The position numbers and the translations under genes were made by a program. From assembly GCA_003611805.1 (NCBI GenBank), contig RAYM01000051.1, positions 1 through 37,959 of the forward strand: 37,959 nucleotides of DNA, read 5' to 3'. Each line of letters begins with the position of its first letter. The stretch's first letter is position 1. Below are positions 24,200-33,057 of the stretch, piece after piece. The notes under the pieces were generated by a model. The model had not been told where the DNA came from and did not search any database. It was given only the letters and a program-made list of their open reading frames with translations. The DNA is from a bacterium 1xD42-87 (GTDB taxonomy: Bacteria > Bacillota > Clostridia > Lachnospirales > Lachnospiraceae).

Positions 24200-25663
24200 T
24201 TACACAGCGCCCGTCGCGACACTCATAAAAAAGTCCACAACCGGCTGGGAATAAACGCCAAACAGTATGATAAATACAGTGAACACAAATAGCGGCAGCA
24301 GCATCTTCCAGTTGGGATCACGGATATCGGAAATTGTTTCGTAGTCAAAATCCTTTCCGGGGAAGAACGCCCGCACCACAATCGTCAGCATATAGATTGC
24401 CGTTAGGAGCGCCGACACCAGCAGGCAGGCAATGCCGCCCCATGCGAGCGGATTTCCGCTTTCCACCGCCGCCCCGGCAAGATTCCACTTGCTGACAAAA
24501 CCGGCAAGCCCCGGGACACCCATGAGAGCCAGTGCGGAGATTGTGAAAATGCCGAATACACGGGGCATTTTATATCCCAGTCCGTTTAGTTCATGCACAT
24601 AATGACGGTCGGTCTGGTGCATAATTGCGCCTGCGCAGAAGAAGGAGCTGATTTTCATTACCGCATGGAATACCAGATGCGTCAGCGCGCCCACAAGTCC
24701 CAGAGGCGTCATAATGACTGCGCCGAAAAGGATGTAGGACAGATTGCTGATGGTGGAGTATGCCAACCGCCTTTTGAGGTGCGTTTCTTTCACGGCACGG
24801 CTGCAGCCGTATACGATGGTAAACATGATGACAGACATAACCGCATACTGCGCCCATGTGCCCTTTAGGAAATCTGTGCCGAAACTGTAATAAGTCAGCC
24901 TGATAATGGCGAATGCGCCGGATTTTACTACAGCTACCGCATGGAGCAGCGCGGTGACGGGGGTGGGAGCTACACCTGCCTGCGGCAGCCATGAGTTGAA
25001 GGGACAGACTGCCGCCTTTACACCAAATCCCATAAACGCCATCACATAGATCAGTAATAAAATATTTGTTTTTCCGACGGTCTTTGCCGGATCGAGCACA
25101 CCGCCCAAAATAAATTCCGTTGTGCTGCCGTAGACAATGACCATAATCAGACCGAGGAATGCGAAAGCCGCGCCGCCCAGTGAATAGTAAAGGTATTTGC
25201 GGCTCGCCAGAATCGCCTCGCGGGTCAGTGTGTGCATGACCAGAGGTACTGTGACTAACGTCAGCAGTTCATAAAAGAAATACATGGTGAGCAGATTGGC
25301 GGCCAGCGCAATGCCCAGCGTCACGCCGTAAGTCAGCGTATAGAAGAGGAAAAACACATTTTCGTGTGTTTCCTTCGTCATGTATTCAAAGGCGTAGAGC
25401 GTGGCAAAGGGCCAGAGGGCGGAGACAAGCCCTGCAAACACCATACTCATGCCATCCACACGGAAACTGATATTCAGATTACCCGTAAAATGTGCCAGAA
25501 GGAAAGTGCTGTCCGAGTGGTGCAGGAGCAGGTACCAGACAAGTATGCTGTTTAGCACGACCGCCGTCTCCAGAAATACTTCTTTATGCCATCTTTTCCG
25601 AAAGGGGATAATGGGTACCAGAATCCCTGCTATAAAAGGAATCAAGATCACTGAAACAATCAC
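24200..25663 (-). CDS. Antiporter-like subunit, NuoM/N-MrpD family
   Basis: 487 residues, about 14 spans. Key residues: FFYELLTL (Glu), FGVKAAVCPFNSWLPQAG (Lys), HAVMKISSFFCAGAI (Lys) and FVSKW (Lys). PFNSWLP replaces the more common PFHAWLP, so the span-7 His is missing in this paralogue. The start is a GTG at 25663: GGGAGGTGAT lies seven bases upstream, inside the end of the previous gene, which stops at 25668. The frame continues to 25702 but has no ribosome binding site there. It is the ninth gene of the operon. Confidence 0.85.
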   Translation of the reverse strand: MIVSVILIPFIAGILVPIIPFRKRWHKEVFLETAVVLNSILVWYLLLHHSDSTFLLAHFTGNLNISFRVDGMSMVFAGLVSALWPFATLYAFEYMTKETHENVFFLFYTLTYGVTLGIALAANLLTMYFFYELLTLVTVPLVMHTLTREAILASRKYLYYSLGGAAFAFLGLIMVIVYGSTTEFILGGVLDPAKTVGKTNILLLIYVMAFMGFGVKAAVCPFNSWLPQAGVAPTPVTALLHAVAVVKSGAFAIIRLTYYSFGTDFLKGTWAQYAVMSVIMFTIVYGCSRAVKETHLKRRLAYSTISNLSYILFGAVIMTPLGLVGALTHLVFHAVMKISSFFCAGAIMHQTDRHYVHELNGLGYKMPRVFGIFTISALALMGVPGLAGFVSKWNLAGAAVESGNPLAWGGIACLLVSALLTAIYMLTIVVRAFFPGKDFDYETISDIRDPNWKMLLPLFVFTVFIILFGVYSQPVVDFFMSVATGAV

Positions 25664-25667
25664 AATA

Positions 25668-27152
25668 TCACCTCCCTGTAGCTGCCAGATAAATGACAAC
25701 AATAATCAAAAACGGAAAGACACCAATTAAAACTGACAAAAATGTCAGTATTGAAATTGGCATTGTCATCAGTTTACAAGGTTCTCGCTTCTGCAGACTG
25801 CCGTAATCGTAATCTGCACCCGGAAAAAAGCCGTGTATGGAAAGCGGCAGAAGATATCCCGCTGTCAGCAGTGCGCTCACGAGAAGAATGACCGGACCGA
25901 GTACATCAAAAACGGGAATGCCGCTATTTAGGGAGCCAAGCGCCAGAAACCATTTGCTGATAAAACCGCCTGTGGGGGGAATGCCGATCAGTCCAAGGGA
26001 AGCGATCGTGAAACACCACATGGTAACAGGCATTTCCTTGCCGATGCCGCGCATTTCCTCCACCCGTGTTTTTCCCGTTCTGTAGATAATGGCTCCGGCG
26101 CACAAAAACAGAGCCGCTTTGATAAATCCGTGTGCTAATACATGCAGAAGAGAGCCTGTAAAAGATGTATCGTTCATAACGGCGAGACCGAACAGAATGT
26201 AGGAGAGCTGGCTCACCGTGGAGTAGGCAAGTCTTTTTTTCAGCACAGGTTCCCGATAGGCGAGGAGCGATCCCATAAATACTGTGACAAGCGTCAGACA
26301 AAGCCATGCGGTCTGAACCCAGGTTCCTTTCAGAAAATCTGTGCCAAACATGCCGAGTACGCGGATGGTGGCAAGCACGCCCGCCTTTACAATGACGGCG
26401 GAAAGAACCGCGGAAGCCGGTGCCGGTGCGACAGGATGCGCTGTAGGCAGCCATGCGTGCATGGGAAACATGCCCGCCTTTACGCCAAAACCGAGAAGCA
26501 TAACAAAAGCCACAACCAAAAGGAAACCGCCATGTTCTGTTATGGCGGAGGCACGAAGCGCGCCGTCCACCACTGTGAAAGTCAGCGAGCCACAGTTCCG
26601 ATAGAGGAAATAGATGCCAAACAGCGCCGCGTATGCGCCGCACAGGGAATAAAATAAGTATTTCAGTCCCGCCATAACTGCCTCTTTGGAACCGTTATGC
26701 AGGACGAGAGGCATGGAGGACATGGTTAAAAGTTCAAAGAACAGATAAAAGGTGATCAGGTTGCCTGCAAAACAGAGGGCGTTGAACACGCCGAATACGA
26801 GCAGATAAAAACCGTAGTAACGACTCTCGTGTTCTTCGTGTTTCATGTACTCGAAAGAGAAAAATCCCGCGCAGGGAATGACAATCACTGCGAGCAGGGA
26901 AAAAATCCTGCCAACACTGTCAACACGAAAATAAATAGGAAGGCTTTGCGCCAGATAGAATAGGGTAAAGCCCTTTTCGGCAAACAATGCAGCAATGACA
27001 AATATGGCTGTGATAATAAGGGAACAGCCAGCCATAGCTGTAAGCGATTGCCTGTCAACGGGTTTTTCCCCGGACAGGGGTGTCCGATAGCGTACCAGCA
27101 GAAACAGTCCTGCCAGAATCGGAAAAAGGATGGATGAAAGAATCAGATACAT
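25668..27152 (-). CDS. Antiporter-like subunit, NuoM/N-MrpD family
   Basis: 494 residues, about 14 spans. FFELLTMSSMPL (Glu), FGVKAGMFPMHAWLPTAHP (Lys and His), HGFIKAALFLCAGAI (Lys) and GGFISKW (Lys) show a complete proton path. ATG at 27152 has AGAGGTGAT six bases upstream; the longer frame to 27203 is unsupported. A 78-base gap separates it from the preceding mrpD-like gene, the largest inside the operon, with no promoter that I can recognise. It reads as a close paralogue of the subunit at 24200-25663. Confidence 0.87.
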   Translation of the reverse strand: MYLILSSILFPILAGLFLLVRYRTPLSGEKPVDRQSLTAMAGCSLIITAIFVIAALFAEKGFTLFYLAQSLPIYFRVDSVGRIFSLLAVIVIPCAGFFSFEYMKHEEHESRYYGFYLLVFGVFNALCFAGNLITFYLFFELLTMSSMPLVLHNGSKEAVMAGLKYLFYSLCGAYAALFGIYFLYRNCGSLTFTVVDGALRASAITEHGGFLLVVAFVMLLGFGVKAGMFPMHAWLPTAHPVAPAPASAVLSAVIVKAGVLATIRVLGMFGTDFLKGTWVQTAWLCLTLVTVFMGSLLAYREPVLKKRLAYSTVSQLSYILFGLAVMNDTSFTGSLLHVLAHGFIKAALFLCAGAIIYRTGKTRVEEMRGIGKEMPVTMWCFTIASLGLIGIPPTGGFISKWFLALGSLNSGIPVFDVLGPVILLVSALLTAGYLLPLSIHGFFPGADYDYGSLQKREPCKLMTMPISILTFLSVLIGVFPFLIIVVIYLAATGR

Positions 27153-27230
27153 ATTATCACCTCTTTGTAAAGCATGTAAAAAGCTGGATTGCTCGCCACT
27201 CAACTATAAATCATAATCAAAATGCGGCAG

Positions 27231-28724
27231 TCAGGCGAACATGGCAAGCCCCTGACCGATCATATCTACAATTGGCTGGGAGCTGACGCCCAGAATAACA
27301 TTTAGCAGGATAAAACAGACAAGCACCACCGCATAGGCTTTCATGTCCCGGAAGGTAATTCCTTTATAGGGAGCGTCCGGGGCGTAAGCATAAATACGGA
27401 TCACGGTTTTCATAAAGTAAACCGCGTTTAATACCGTGCTTATTCCCAGCACGATCAGCGAAGCAAGCATCTTGCCCTCCACCTGTACGGCAGCCTGCGC
27501 AAAGAGAAGCTTGCTGATGAAGCCGGAAAAAAGGGGAATGCCCACCATGGACAGCGATCCCACCGTGAAAGCGGCTCCTGCCCACTTATTGCGGTATGCC
27601 GCTCCCGTCAGGTCGATAAATTTGTGACTCCCGCCGGACACGTCCGTAAGACCGATAGCGGCGATAAAGAGCAGCGATTTCGTGGCGGCGTGGGATAAAA
27701 TATGGAAAATACTCGCCACCATACCTGCCTGCGTGCCCATGCCAAAACCCATGTAAATGTAGCCGATCTGCGCCACCGAGGAGAAAGCGATCATCCTGCG
27801 GATGTCATTCTCCTTGATGGCGGAGAGGGAGCCGAAGATCATGCCCATCAGACCGAATACAAAGAGAACGTCGATAATTCTTGTGCTGTTAAAGATGTCA
27901 AAACCGATGACACGGTAAATAATTTTAATCAGCAGAAAGATATAACCCTTGGACACCAGACTGGAGAGGATCGCAGCGGAAGATACTGTGGAGTATCCGT
28001 AGGCGTCCGGCAGCCACGCATGGAAAGGGAACAGCGCGCTCTTGATGCACAGACCGATACACATGAGCGCCACCGAGACAATCAGGGGAATCTGGTATTC
28101 GCCGTTTGCGATCAGAAGCCCTACCGACTCCTTGATGTTGCTCATTAACAGATGCCCTGTCAGGTCGTACATGATACAGAGCCCGAAGAGTAAAAGACCA
28201 GAACCGAGCAGACTCATAATCATATAGCGGACGGCAGCTTCGATCGTCCGTCCCACCTGCCTTATCATAATCAGACCGCAGGCGGAAATCGTGTTAATCT
28301 CCACGAAGACGTAGGCGGTGAACATGTCGTTGGTGTAAACCAACGCAAGCAGGGAACTTAACAGAAGGTTCACCAGAATATAGTACAGATTATGTTTGCT
28401 CTCCACCACCTCGCCGGGGAGTTTGTGCGCACCGCCCGCCATGGACAGATACATGATAATGCAGAAGAAGAGCGCCATGCCTGCTTCTAGCACACCGGCG
28501 CGGATTTCGTTGCCCCAGGGCGCGGGGAAATGCCCCATCCAGTAGATAAAGGATTCGCCTGTGGAGAGAAGGTACAGGAGCAGCACAGCCGACATCAGCC
28601 CGATGACGATTATGACCACACGGTTTACCACTTTTGCGGCTTTTGCGGGCAGCACAGAGCAGATCGTGCCCGAAAAAAGGCTCAAAAGGATGGAAAAAAA
28701 GGGGAAATTGCAGATGAAATTCAT
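27231..28724 (-). CDS. mrpD: Mrp-type antiporter subunit D
   Basis: 497 residues, about 14 spans. FVEINTISACG (Glu), IKSALFPFHAWLPDAYG (Lys, His), SHAATKSLLFIAAIG (His, Lys) and SGFISKLLF (Lys) are all present. PDAYGYSTVSSAAILSSLVSKG fits MrpD/MbhH better than NuoM. It lies directly after mrpC, the normal mrpC-mrpD order, with GGAGGG before ATG 28724 inside the end of the mrpC gene. In Mrp complexes this subunit carries H+ against Na+ or K+. Confidence 0.9.
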   Translation of the reverse strand: MNFICNFPFFSILLSLFSGTICSVLPAKAAKVVNRVVIIVIGLMSAVLLLYLLSTGESFIYWMGHFPAPWGNEIRAGVLEAGMALFFCIIMYLSMAGGAHKLPGEVVESKHNLYYILVNLLLSSLLALVYTNDMFTAYVFVEINTISACGLIMIRQVGRTIEAAVRYMIMSLLGSGLLLFGLCIMYDLTGHLLMSNIKESVGLLIANGEYQIPLIVSVALMCIGLCIKSALFPFHAWLPDAYGYSTVSSAAILSSLVSKGYIFLLIKIIYRVIGFDIFNSTRIIDVLFVFGLMGMIFGSLSAIKENDIRRMIAFSSVAQIGYIYMGFGMGTQAGMVASIFHILSHAATKSLLFIAAIGLTDVSGGSHKFIDLTGAAYRNKWAGAAFTVGSLSMVGIPLFSGFISKLLFAQAAVQVEGKMLASLIVLGISTVLNAVYFMKTVIRIYAYAPDAPYKGITFRDMKAYAVVLVCFILLNVILGVSSQPIVDMIGQGLAMFA

Positions 28725-28725
28725 A

Positions 28726-29100
28726 TTATTTTCCCTCCTTTTTCAACTGTGTGGATATTTCGTCCAGATCCAGCGTGTGATATCTCGTATAGAGACGAAT
28801 CGTCAGGGACAGCATGAGCGCGGTCACAGAGACGGAAACCACGATACCCGTCAGCACAAGTCCGCTGGGAATCGGATTGATATAGGTTTCCGTGCCGGTG
28901 ACGCCGTTTACCACAATGGGCGCAACCCGTCCCGCGATATAGCCTTTTTCCGCCAGAAAAAGGTAAATCGCGCTGTCCATGATATTCAAACCAATGATTT
29001 TTTTGATCAGATTGGTCTGCAGGAGCAGATTGGTAAAGCCGATACAGAAGAGAATTGCTGAGACGGCTTCCCCGTAGTTCACAAATAAATTCGGACCCAT
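28726..29100 (-). CDS. mrpC: Mrp antiporter subunit C (NuoK-like)
   Basis: 124 residues with three spans, as expected for MrpC/NuoK. It has NYGEAVSAILFCIGFTNLL (span 1), NLIKKIIGLNIMDSAIYLFL (span 2), where the MrpC family has a conserved GLNI motif, and PIPSGLVLTGIVVSVSVTALMLSL (span 3). ATG 29100 follows AGGGAGGATTTTAGG; the longer frame to 29160 is a read-back over the previous gene. It is one base from the preceding stop. Confidence 0.88.
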   Translation of the reverse strand: MGPNLFVNYGEAVSAILFCIGFTNLLLQTNLIKKIIGLNIMDSAIYLFLAEKGYIAGRVAPIVVNGVTGTETYINPIPSGLVLTGIVVSVSVTALMLSLTIRLYTRYHTLDLDEISTQLKKEGK

Positions 29101-29101
29101 C

Positions 29102-30061
29102 CTAAAATCCTCCCTTTCGGAACATGGCGTAAAAAGCGTAAATCGTGCAGGCGACCACAAGTCCTACCGCGATATTCAAAGGCAGGATCAGACCGCTTGA
29201 CAGGATTGCGCCGGGTGTCCCTTTCGGTATCACGCTGTGAAGCTGGTTTGCGCCCGTGTAGAAGGAATAGCTTTTTGCCAGACAATAGAAAGAGAGGGAG
29301 AAAAAGCATATCCATTTATAAGTTTTTTCCGTAAAGAACCGCTCCGTTTTTTTGAAGCCGAAGGCATTCAGGTAGAGAACCAGCCCCGCGCCGATGACTG
29401 CGCCGCCGGAAAAACCGCCGCCTGGTCCGAGGTGCCCGTTTAAGATAATATAAATGCCGAAGATAATGATGACCGGCACAAGGAATGTCGCCACAAGCTG
29501 TAAGATCGCGTCGTTTTTCGGCTCGAAACGGCGGTCGCTCACTTCCGCTTCGTCCTTTTCTGTCTTGTTCAGGCGCAGCAGGATCAGAACGGTGATGGTT
29601 GCCACAAACAGTACGTGGGATTCCCCCAGCGTGTCAAAAGCCCTGTAGTCCAGAATCATGCCGGCAACGATATTGACCGCGCCAGTTTCCTCCAGCCCTT
29701 TTTCAATATAACGTTCCGAGACCTCGTTGTTGACCGGTCGGGTCACTGACCCGATGGCGGGCAGATAAGAAACAGTCACTAAAAGCAGGGCGATCAGAAA
29801 CAGGCAGAAGAGGATGCTGGTTGTCTGGTACAGGCGGTGAAAAAGGTGCAGCCATTTATTGTGTTCTGTATCATAGACCTTGTCCATGATTGCATCGTGT
29901 TCCTTTTCATGGCGGAGAACAGCTTCCGGGTCCGGCTGGTATTCCTTCTGGGGATGCATCTCCATTTCCCCGTTATAGGGGTCTTTTTCGCCGGAGAGCC
30001 AGCGGAAGAAACGGAAGGCAAAAGTTTTTTGATATTCTTCTGCGGTTTTTTTCCTACTCAT
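29102..30061 (-). CDS. mrpB: MbhE-MrpB fusion subunit
   Basis: 319 residues. A charged cytoplasmic start (1-70, with DPYNGEMEMHPQKEY and RHEKEHDAIMD) is unusual. An MbhE-like part follows (about 75-170: a span, then YIEKGLEETGAVNIV and DYRAFDTLGESHVLF). Then comes an MrpB part (180-319) with ILNGHLGPGGGFSGGAV, the core MrpB signature. In many Mrp operons these sit in MrpA's C-terminus and in MrpB, so here the border lies elsewhere. ATG 30061 overlaps the DUF4040 gene by 8 bases. Confidence 0.87.
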   Translation of the reverse strand: MSRKKTAEEYQKTFAFRFFRWLSGEKDPYNGEMEMHPQKEYQPDPEAVLRHEKEHDAIMDKVYDTEHNKWLHLFHRLYQTTSILFCLFLIALLLVTVSYLPAIGSVTRPVNNEVSERYIEKGLEETGAVNIVAGMILDYRAFDTLGESHVLFVATITVLILLRLNKTEKDEAEVSDRRFEPKNDAILQLVATFLVPVIIIFGIYIILNGHLGPGGGFSGGAVIGAGLVLYLNAFGFKKTERFFTEKTYKWICFFSLSFYCLAKSYSFYTGANQLHSVIPKGTPGAILSSGLILPLNIAVGLVVACTIYAFYAMFRKGGF

Positions 30062-30329
30062 TTTCCTTTTCCTCCTTTGTGTCAGGCTCAGACGCGTCGA
30101 TCGCGTGGATTTTTTTGAGCGTCACAAAAAATAGTACGCTGGTGATTCCCGCGCCGACGGCGGCCTCCGTGATTGCCAGATCCGGAGACTCCAGACAGAT
30201 CCAGAGCATGGACATAACCAGACTGAAGGACATATAAATCAGGATTGAATTTAAAAGATTTTTGGAAAAACTGACGGAAACCGCGCAGATGATCAACAGT
30301 CCCATCAAAATGATCTGAAAAGCTGTCAT
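30054..30329 (-). CDS. MbhD-like DUF4040 subunit
   Basis: 91 residues with three short spans. ESPDLAITEAAVGAGITSVLF is the DUF4040/MbhD core, whose Glu is thought to matter in ion transfer. The C-terminus is a charged tail (DTKEEKENE). In typical Mrp systems this domain is part of MrpA; a free-standing gene is the Mbh-hydrogenase arrangement. It overlaps mrpG by 4 bases and the next gene by 8. Confidence 0.85.
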   Translation of the reverse strand: MTAFQIILMGLLIICAVSVSFSKNLLNSILIYMSFSLVMSMLWICLESPDLAITEAAVGAGITSVLFFVTLKKIHAIDASEPDTKEEKENE

Positions 30330-30730
30330 GATACTGGCGCCTCCTTTTCCTCTGCATTATTATTTTCGACGGAGGCAGCAAGTTCCCGCTCGAGAATTTC
30401 CACATCCTCGTATATTTCACAATGCGCCGAAAGGTTGTCGTTGGTGGCGGCTTCCAGTCTCGAAAGCACATGGGAGGAGACGGGTGAGGCGAACCACAAA
30501 AAGACAATAATCAAAAACATTTTCATAGTCGTAAAATTCAGCCCCGAAAAGATCATCAGCCCAATCAGGCACGCGCTGATGCCAAGCGTATCGCCCATGG
30601 CGGCAGCGTGCATTCTGTTCAGCACATATTTAAAGTGAAAGACGCCGAATAGTTCCGTGAAGAAGATGACCATTCCAATTAAGATAAACAGGCATCCGAT
30701 AATAAGCCTGATCCACTCAGCTGCGCTCAT
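30326..30730 (-). CDS. mrpG: Mrp antiporter subunit G
   Basis: 134 residues with three spans. FELFGVFHF-like start (FFTELFGVFHFKYVLNRMHAA) and MGDTLGISACLIGLMIFSG are MrpG signatures, and FASPVSSHVLSRLEA closes the core with the conserved SHxL. An extra hydrophilic tail of about 35 residues is acidic. ATG 30730 has AGGGGG upstream within mrpF, which it overlaps by 14 bases. Confidence 0.9.
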   Translation of the reverse strand: MSAAEWIRLIIGCLFILIGMVIFFTELFGVFHFKYVLNRMHAAAMGDTLGISACLIGLMIFSGLNFTTMKMFLIIVFLWFASPVSSHVLSRLEAATNDNLSAHCEIYEDVEILERELAASVENNNAEEKEAPVS

Positions 30731-31049
30731 CCGTATTTCCCCCTTCCGCTGTTTCCTGACTGTGGTGCTGTTCCTCGTAAATACCAATGTAAACCTTGGA
30801 GATCACGACCACGGAGAGAAAACTGATCATGGCGTAAATCAGACAGATATCTACCAGATAACCTTCCTGCAGTAGCAGAGCCAGGACAGAAATCATAACC
30901 ATGACCATGGTGCCCATCATATTAACAGCCATCAGACGGTCGGCGACGCGGGGACCCTTCACCGCACGGATCAGGCAGACCAGCAGCATAAAGGAAAGCA
31001 CGATCAGCAAAAATATAAAAAGCGGGTGGTAGATCAGTTCTTTGTTCAT
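30717..31049 (-). CDS. mrpF: Mrp antiporter subunit F
   Basis: 110 residues, three spans. LIRAVKGPRVADRLMAVNMMG is the MrpF core (GPxxADRxxAxN), followed by DICLIYAMISFLSVVVISKVY. It begins at ATG 31049 after GAGGGAATT. It lies 47 bases after mrpE. Confidence 0.9.
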   Translation of the reverse strand: MNKELIYHPLFIFLLIVLSFMLLVCLIRAVKGPRVADRLMAVNMMGTMVMVMISVLALLLQEGYLVDICLIYAMISFLSVVVISKVYIGIYEEQHHSQETAEGGNTDERS

Positions 31050-31096
31050 AATTCCCTCCAGTCCGAAGTTGCGCGGAGAATGCCTGTTTTAGGCAT

Positions 31097-31579
31097 TCAT
31101 TTTCCGTGCCTTTCATTCAGTCCTTCCTCGATTTTTGTCAAAAGTTTCACGAACACAGAGGAGGAAATGCCCTCCGCCAGCTCTTTGTCAAGACAGTGCA
31201 CGGTATATTCATTATCCGTTAAAGCAACGGTGATCGTGCCCGGCGTCAGCGTGATCGAGTTTGCCAGCAGCACCCGTGCAAAGGCGGAACGCAGGTTGGT
31301 TTTAAAATGTACAACAGCAGGCTCCAGCTCATACTCTGCAGTGTAGATTAAACGAAAAACGGTGAGGTTTGCCTTTATGATTTCCCATACCAGAGTCAGT
31401 ATATACTGCAGCAGGAGCGGCGCTTTTTTGCATAAAAAAAGGTCGCACCGGGGGCTGTAATCGAAAAACTTACATAAAAACCAGTACATTACCCCTGCAA
31501 TGACGACGCCGAAGGCAGCGATTTCCACAGTGAGCTGCCCATTAAATATTACCCAGATCAGAAAAAAAAGAACAAACAT
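31097..31579 (-). CDS. mrpE: Mrp antiporter subunit E
   Basis: 160 residues: two N-terminal spans (LFFLIWVIFNGQLTVEIAAFG), an IIKANLTVFRLIY amphipathic segment and the cytoplasmic domain with RSAFARVLLANSITLTPGTITV, the MrpE signature. It is the first gene of the operon; ATG 31579 is about 80 bases downstream of a consensus promoter. Confidence 0.9.
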   Translation of the reverse strand: MFVLFFLIWVIFNGQLTVEIAAFGVVIAGVMYWFLCKFFDYSPRCDLFLCKKAPLLLQYILTLVWEIIKANLTVFRLIYTAEYELEPAVVHFKTNLRSAFARVLLANSITLTPGTITVALTDNEYTVHCLDKELAEGISSSVFVKLLTKIEEGLNERHGK

Positions 31580-31665
31580 TTTTCTACTCCGTTCTTCTGA
31601 AAATATTGTTTTGATTCGTCATGGTGTTTCTACCTATTTAAAAGGGTCCTTATAGGAACGATGAT

Positions 31666-31694
31666 ATTATGTACCTAAAATCCGGAAGTGTCAA
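31666..31694 (-). promoter_or_regulatory. Promoter of the antiporter operon
   Basis: Minus strand: TTGACA (31689-31694), exactly 17 bases, CATAAT (31666-31671). It is the best consensus promoter in the window. The leader of about 80 bases holds no riboswitch I can recognise. Confidence 0.8.
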
Positions 31695-31731
31695 GAGAAT
31701 TTTTCGACGGCAGCAGTTCCTTTCTTCGCAC

Positions 31732-31760
31732 TTGTTATTCTAATGAGAATCAGATAAAAT
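31732..31760 (+). promoter_or_regulatory. Promoter of the ketopantoate reductase-like gene
   Basis: TTGTTA (31732-31737), 17 bases, TAAAAT (31755-31760). The spacer has ATTCT-AATG-AGAAT (31737-31750), a short inverted repeat; a Fur-like site is possible but the match is weak. Confidence 0.55.
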
Positions 31761-31848
31761 GTGAGTATCAGAAAGCCGGAGAGAATAAATCAAGTCATCT
31801 TTGGCATGGCGGACGGATGGCGGCAAAACAATCAGAACGGAGGCACAT

Positions 31849-32769
31849 ATGAAATATTTAGTGATCGGTGCGGGCGGCACAGGCGGCAGTATTGGCGCGT
31901 ATATGACAGAGGCTGGCAAGGATGTAACCCTGATCGCGAGAGGGGAGCACCTGAAAAAGATGCAGGAACAAGGTCTTAAGATGGAGACCACAAAAAAGGG
32001 AAACTATACGGTAAATTCCGTGAAAGCGACCGATATGGAGCATTATGACGAACAGCCGGATATTATTTTTGTCTGTGTGAAAGGTTATTCGCTGGAGGAG
32101 ACGATTCCTTTCATCAAGAGTGTGGCGAAAGAAAATACAATCGTGATTCCCATTTTAAATATTTATGGAACAGGCGGGCGTATGCAGGAGAAACTGCCGG
32201 AACTTCTGGTGACTGACGGATGTATCTACATAGCGGCGGAGATCAAAGAGCCGGGAACCATCTGGCAGAACGGAGATATTTTCCGTATCGTGTACGGTGT
32301 GCGGAATAAAGAGGAACTTTGCCCCAAGCTTTTTGAGGTGGCGAAGGATTTGAAGGAGAGTGGTATCGACGGCGTGCTGTCGGAGAATATCCAGAGAGAC
32401 GCCCTGCAGAAGTTTGCCTATGTGTCTCCCATGGCGGCGTGCGGTCTTTACTATCATGTGAACGCCGGGGAAGTGCAGGTGACCGGGGAGCCGCGGGACA
32501 CCTTTGTGAAGCTTATGCGGGAGGTTGACGCGCTGGCGGAGGCGATGGGCGTACCTTTCCTGATCGATATCGTCACGACCAATTTACAGATTCTGGACTC
32601 ACTAACCCCCACGGCGAGCACTTCTATGCAGCGGGATATTTACGCCGGCAAGCCGTCCGAGATCGACGGGCTGATTTATGAGGTCGTGCGGATGGGAGAG
32701 AAATACGGTGTTCCCACACCGATCTATGAGATGATTGCGGATAAGGCGCGGGCGGACGGATTACAGTAA
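31849..32769 (+). CDS. Ketopantoate reductase family (ApbA/PanE)
   Basis: 306 residues. The N-terminal NADP-binding Rossmann fold shows YLVIGAGGTGGSIGAYM and LIARGEHLKKM; the C-terminal helical domain follows (KLMREVDALAEAMGV, TPTASTSMQRDIYAGKPSEID). The SSMxxDxxxGRxTEID pattern of PanE is kept in a modified form, which supports a 2-ketoacid reductase but leaves the substrate open. No panB or panC is near. ATG 31849 follows GGAGG at 31839-31843; the longer frame to TTG 31801 has no such site. Confidence 0.85.
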   Translation: MKYLVIGAGGTGGSIGAYMTEAGKDVTLIARGEHLKKMQEQGLKMETTKKGNYTVNSVKATDMEHYDEQPDIIFVCVKGYSLEETIPFIKSVAKENTIVIPILNIYGTGGRMQEKLPELLVTDGCIYIAAEIKEPGTIWQNGDIFRIVYGVRNKEELCPKLFEVAKDLKESGIDGVLSENIQRDALQKFAYVSPMAACGLYYHVNAGEVQVTGEPRDTFVKLMREVDALAEAMGVPFLIDIVTTNLQILDSLTPTASTSMQRDIYAGKPSEIDGLIYEVVRMGEKYGVPTPIYEMIADKARADGLQ

Positions 32770-32835
32770 GAAAACAGTGCGAAAGTTTGCTTTGCGGAAG
32801 AAATGCTAAGATAGATGCTGATGCGGGAGGAAGAA

Positions 32836-33057
32836 ATGGCAGAAAATACGGAGAAAAAATTCAGGGAAAAATATCTGGCGGGCGAGATCGAGTTCGAGGA
32901 AATCGACGATTACAGCCAGGAGTGGGGATTTTCCGACACCACGGACACCCTGCGGGAATACCTCGGCCTGAATGCCGAGGAAGAGGACGCATGGGTGAGC
33001 GTGGGGGATGAGGCGCTGAAAGAATTGCTGGATAAACAACGTCATTCTTCTAATTAG
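32836..33057 (+). CDS. Small acidic protein (73 aa), unknown
   Basis: ATG 32836 follows GGGAGGAAGAA. The protein is acidic and helical: NTEKKFREKYLAGEIEFEEID, then SDTTDTLREYLGLNAEEEDAW. The FEEIDDY and REYLGLxxEE parts recall short Clostridia proteins found near helix-turn-helix genes; I cannot give a function. It is cytoplasmic. Its end overlaps the end of the convergent permease gene by 8 bases, leaving no space for a terminator. Confidence 0.6.
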   Translation: MAENTEKKFREKYLAGEIEFEEIDDYSQEWGFSDTTDTLREYLGLNAEEEDAWVSVGDEALKELLDKQRHSSN

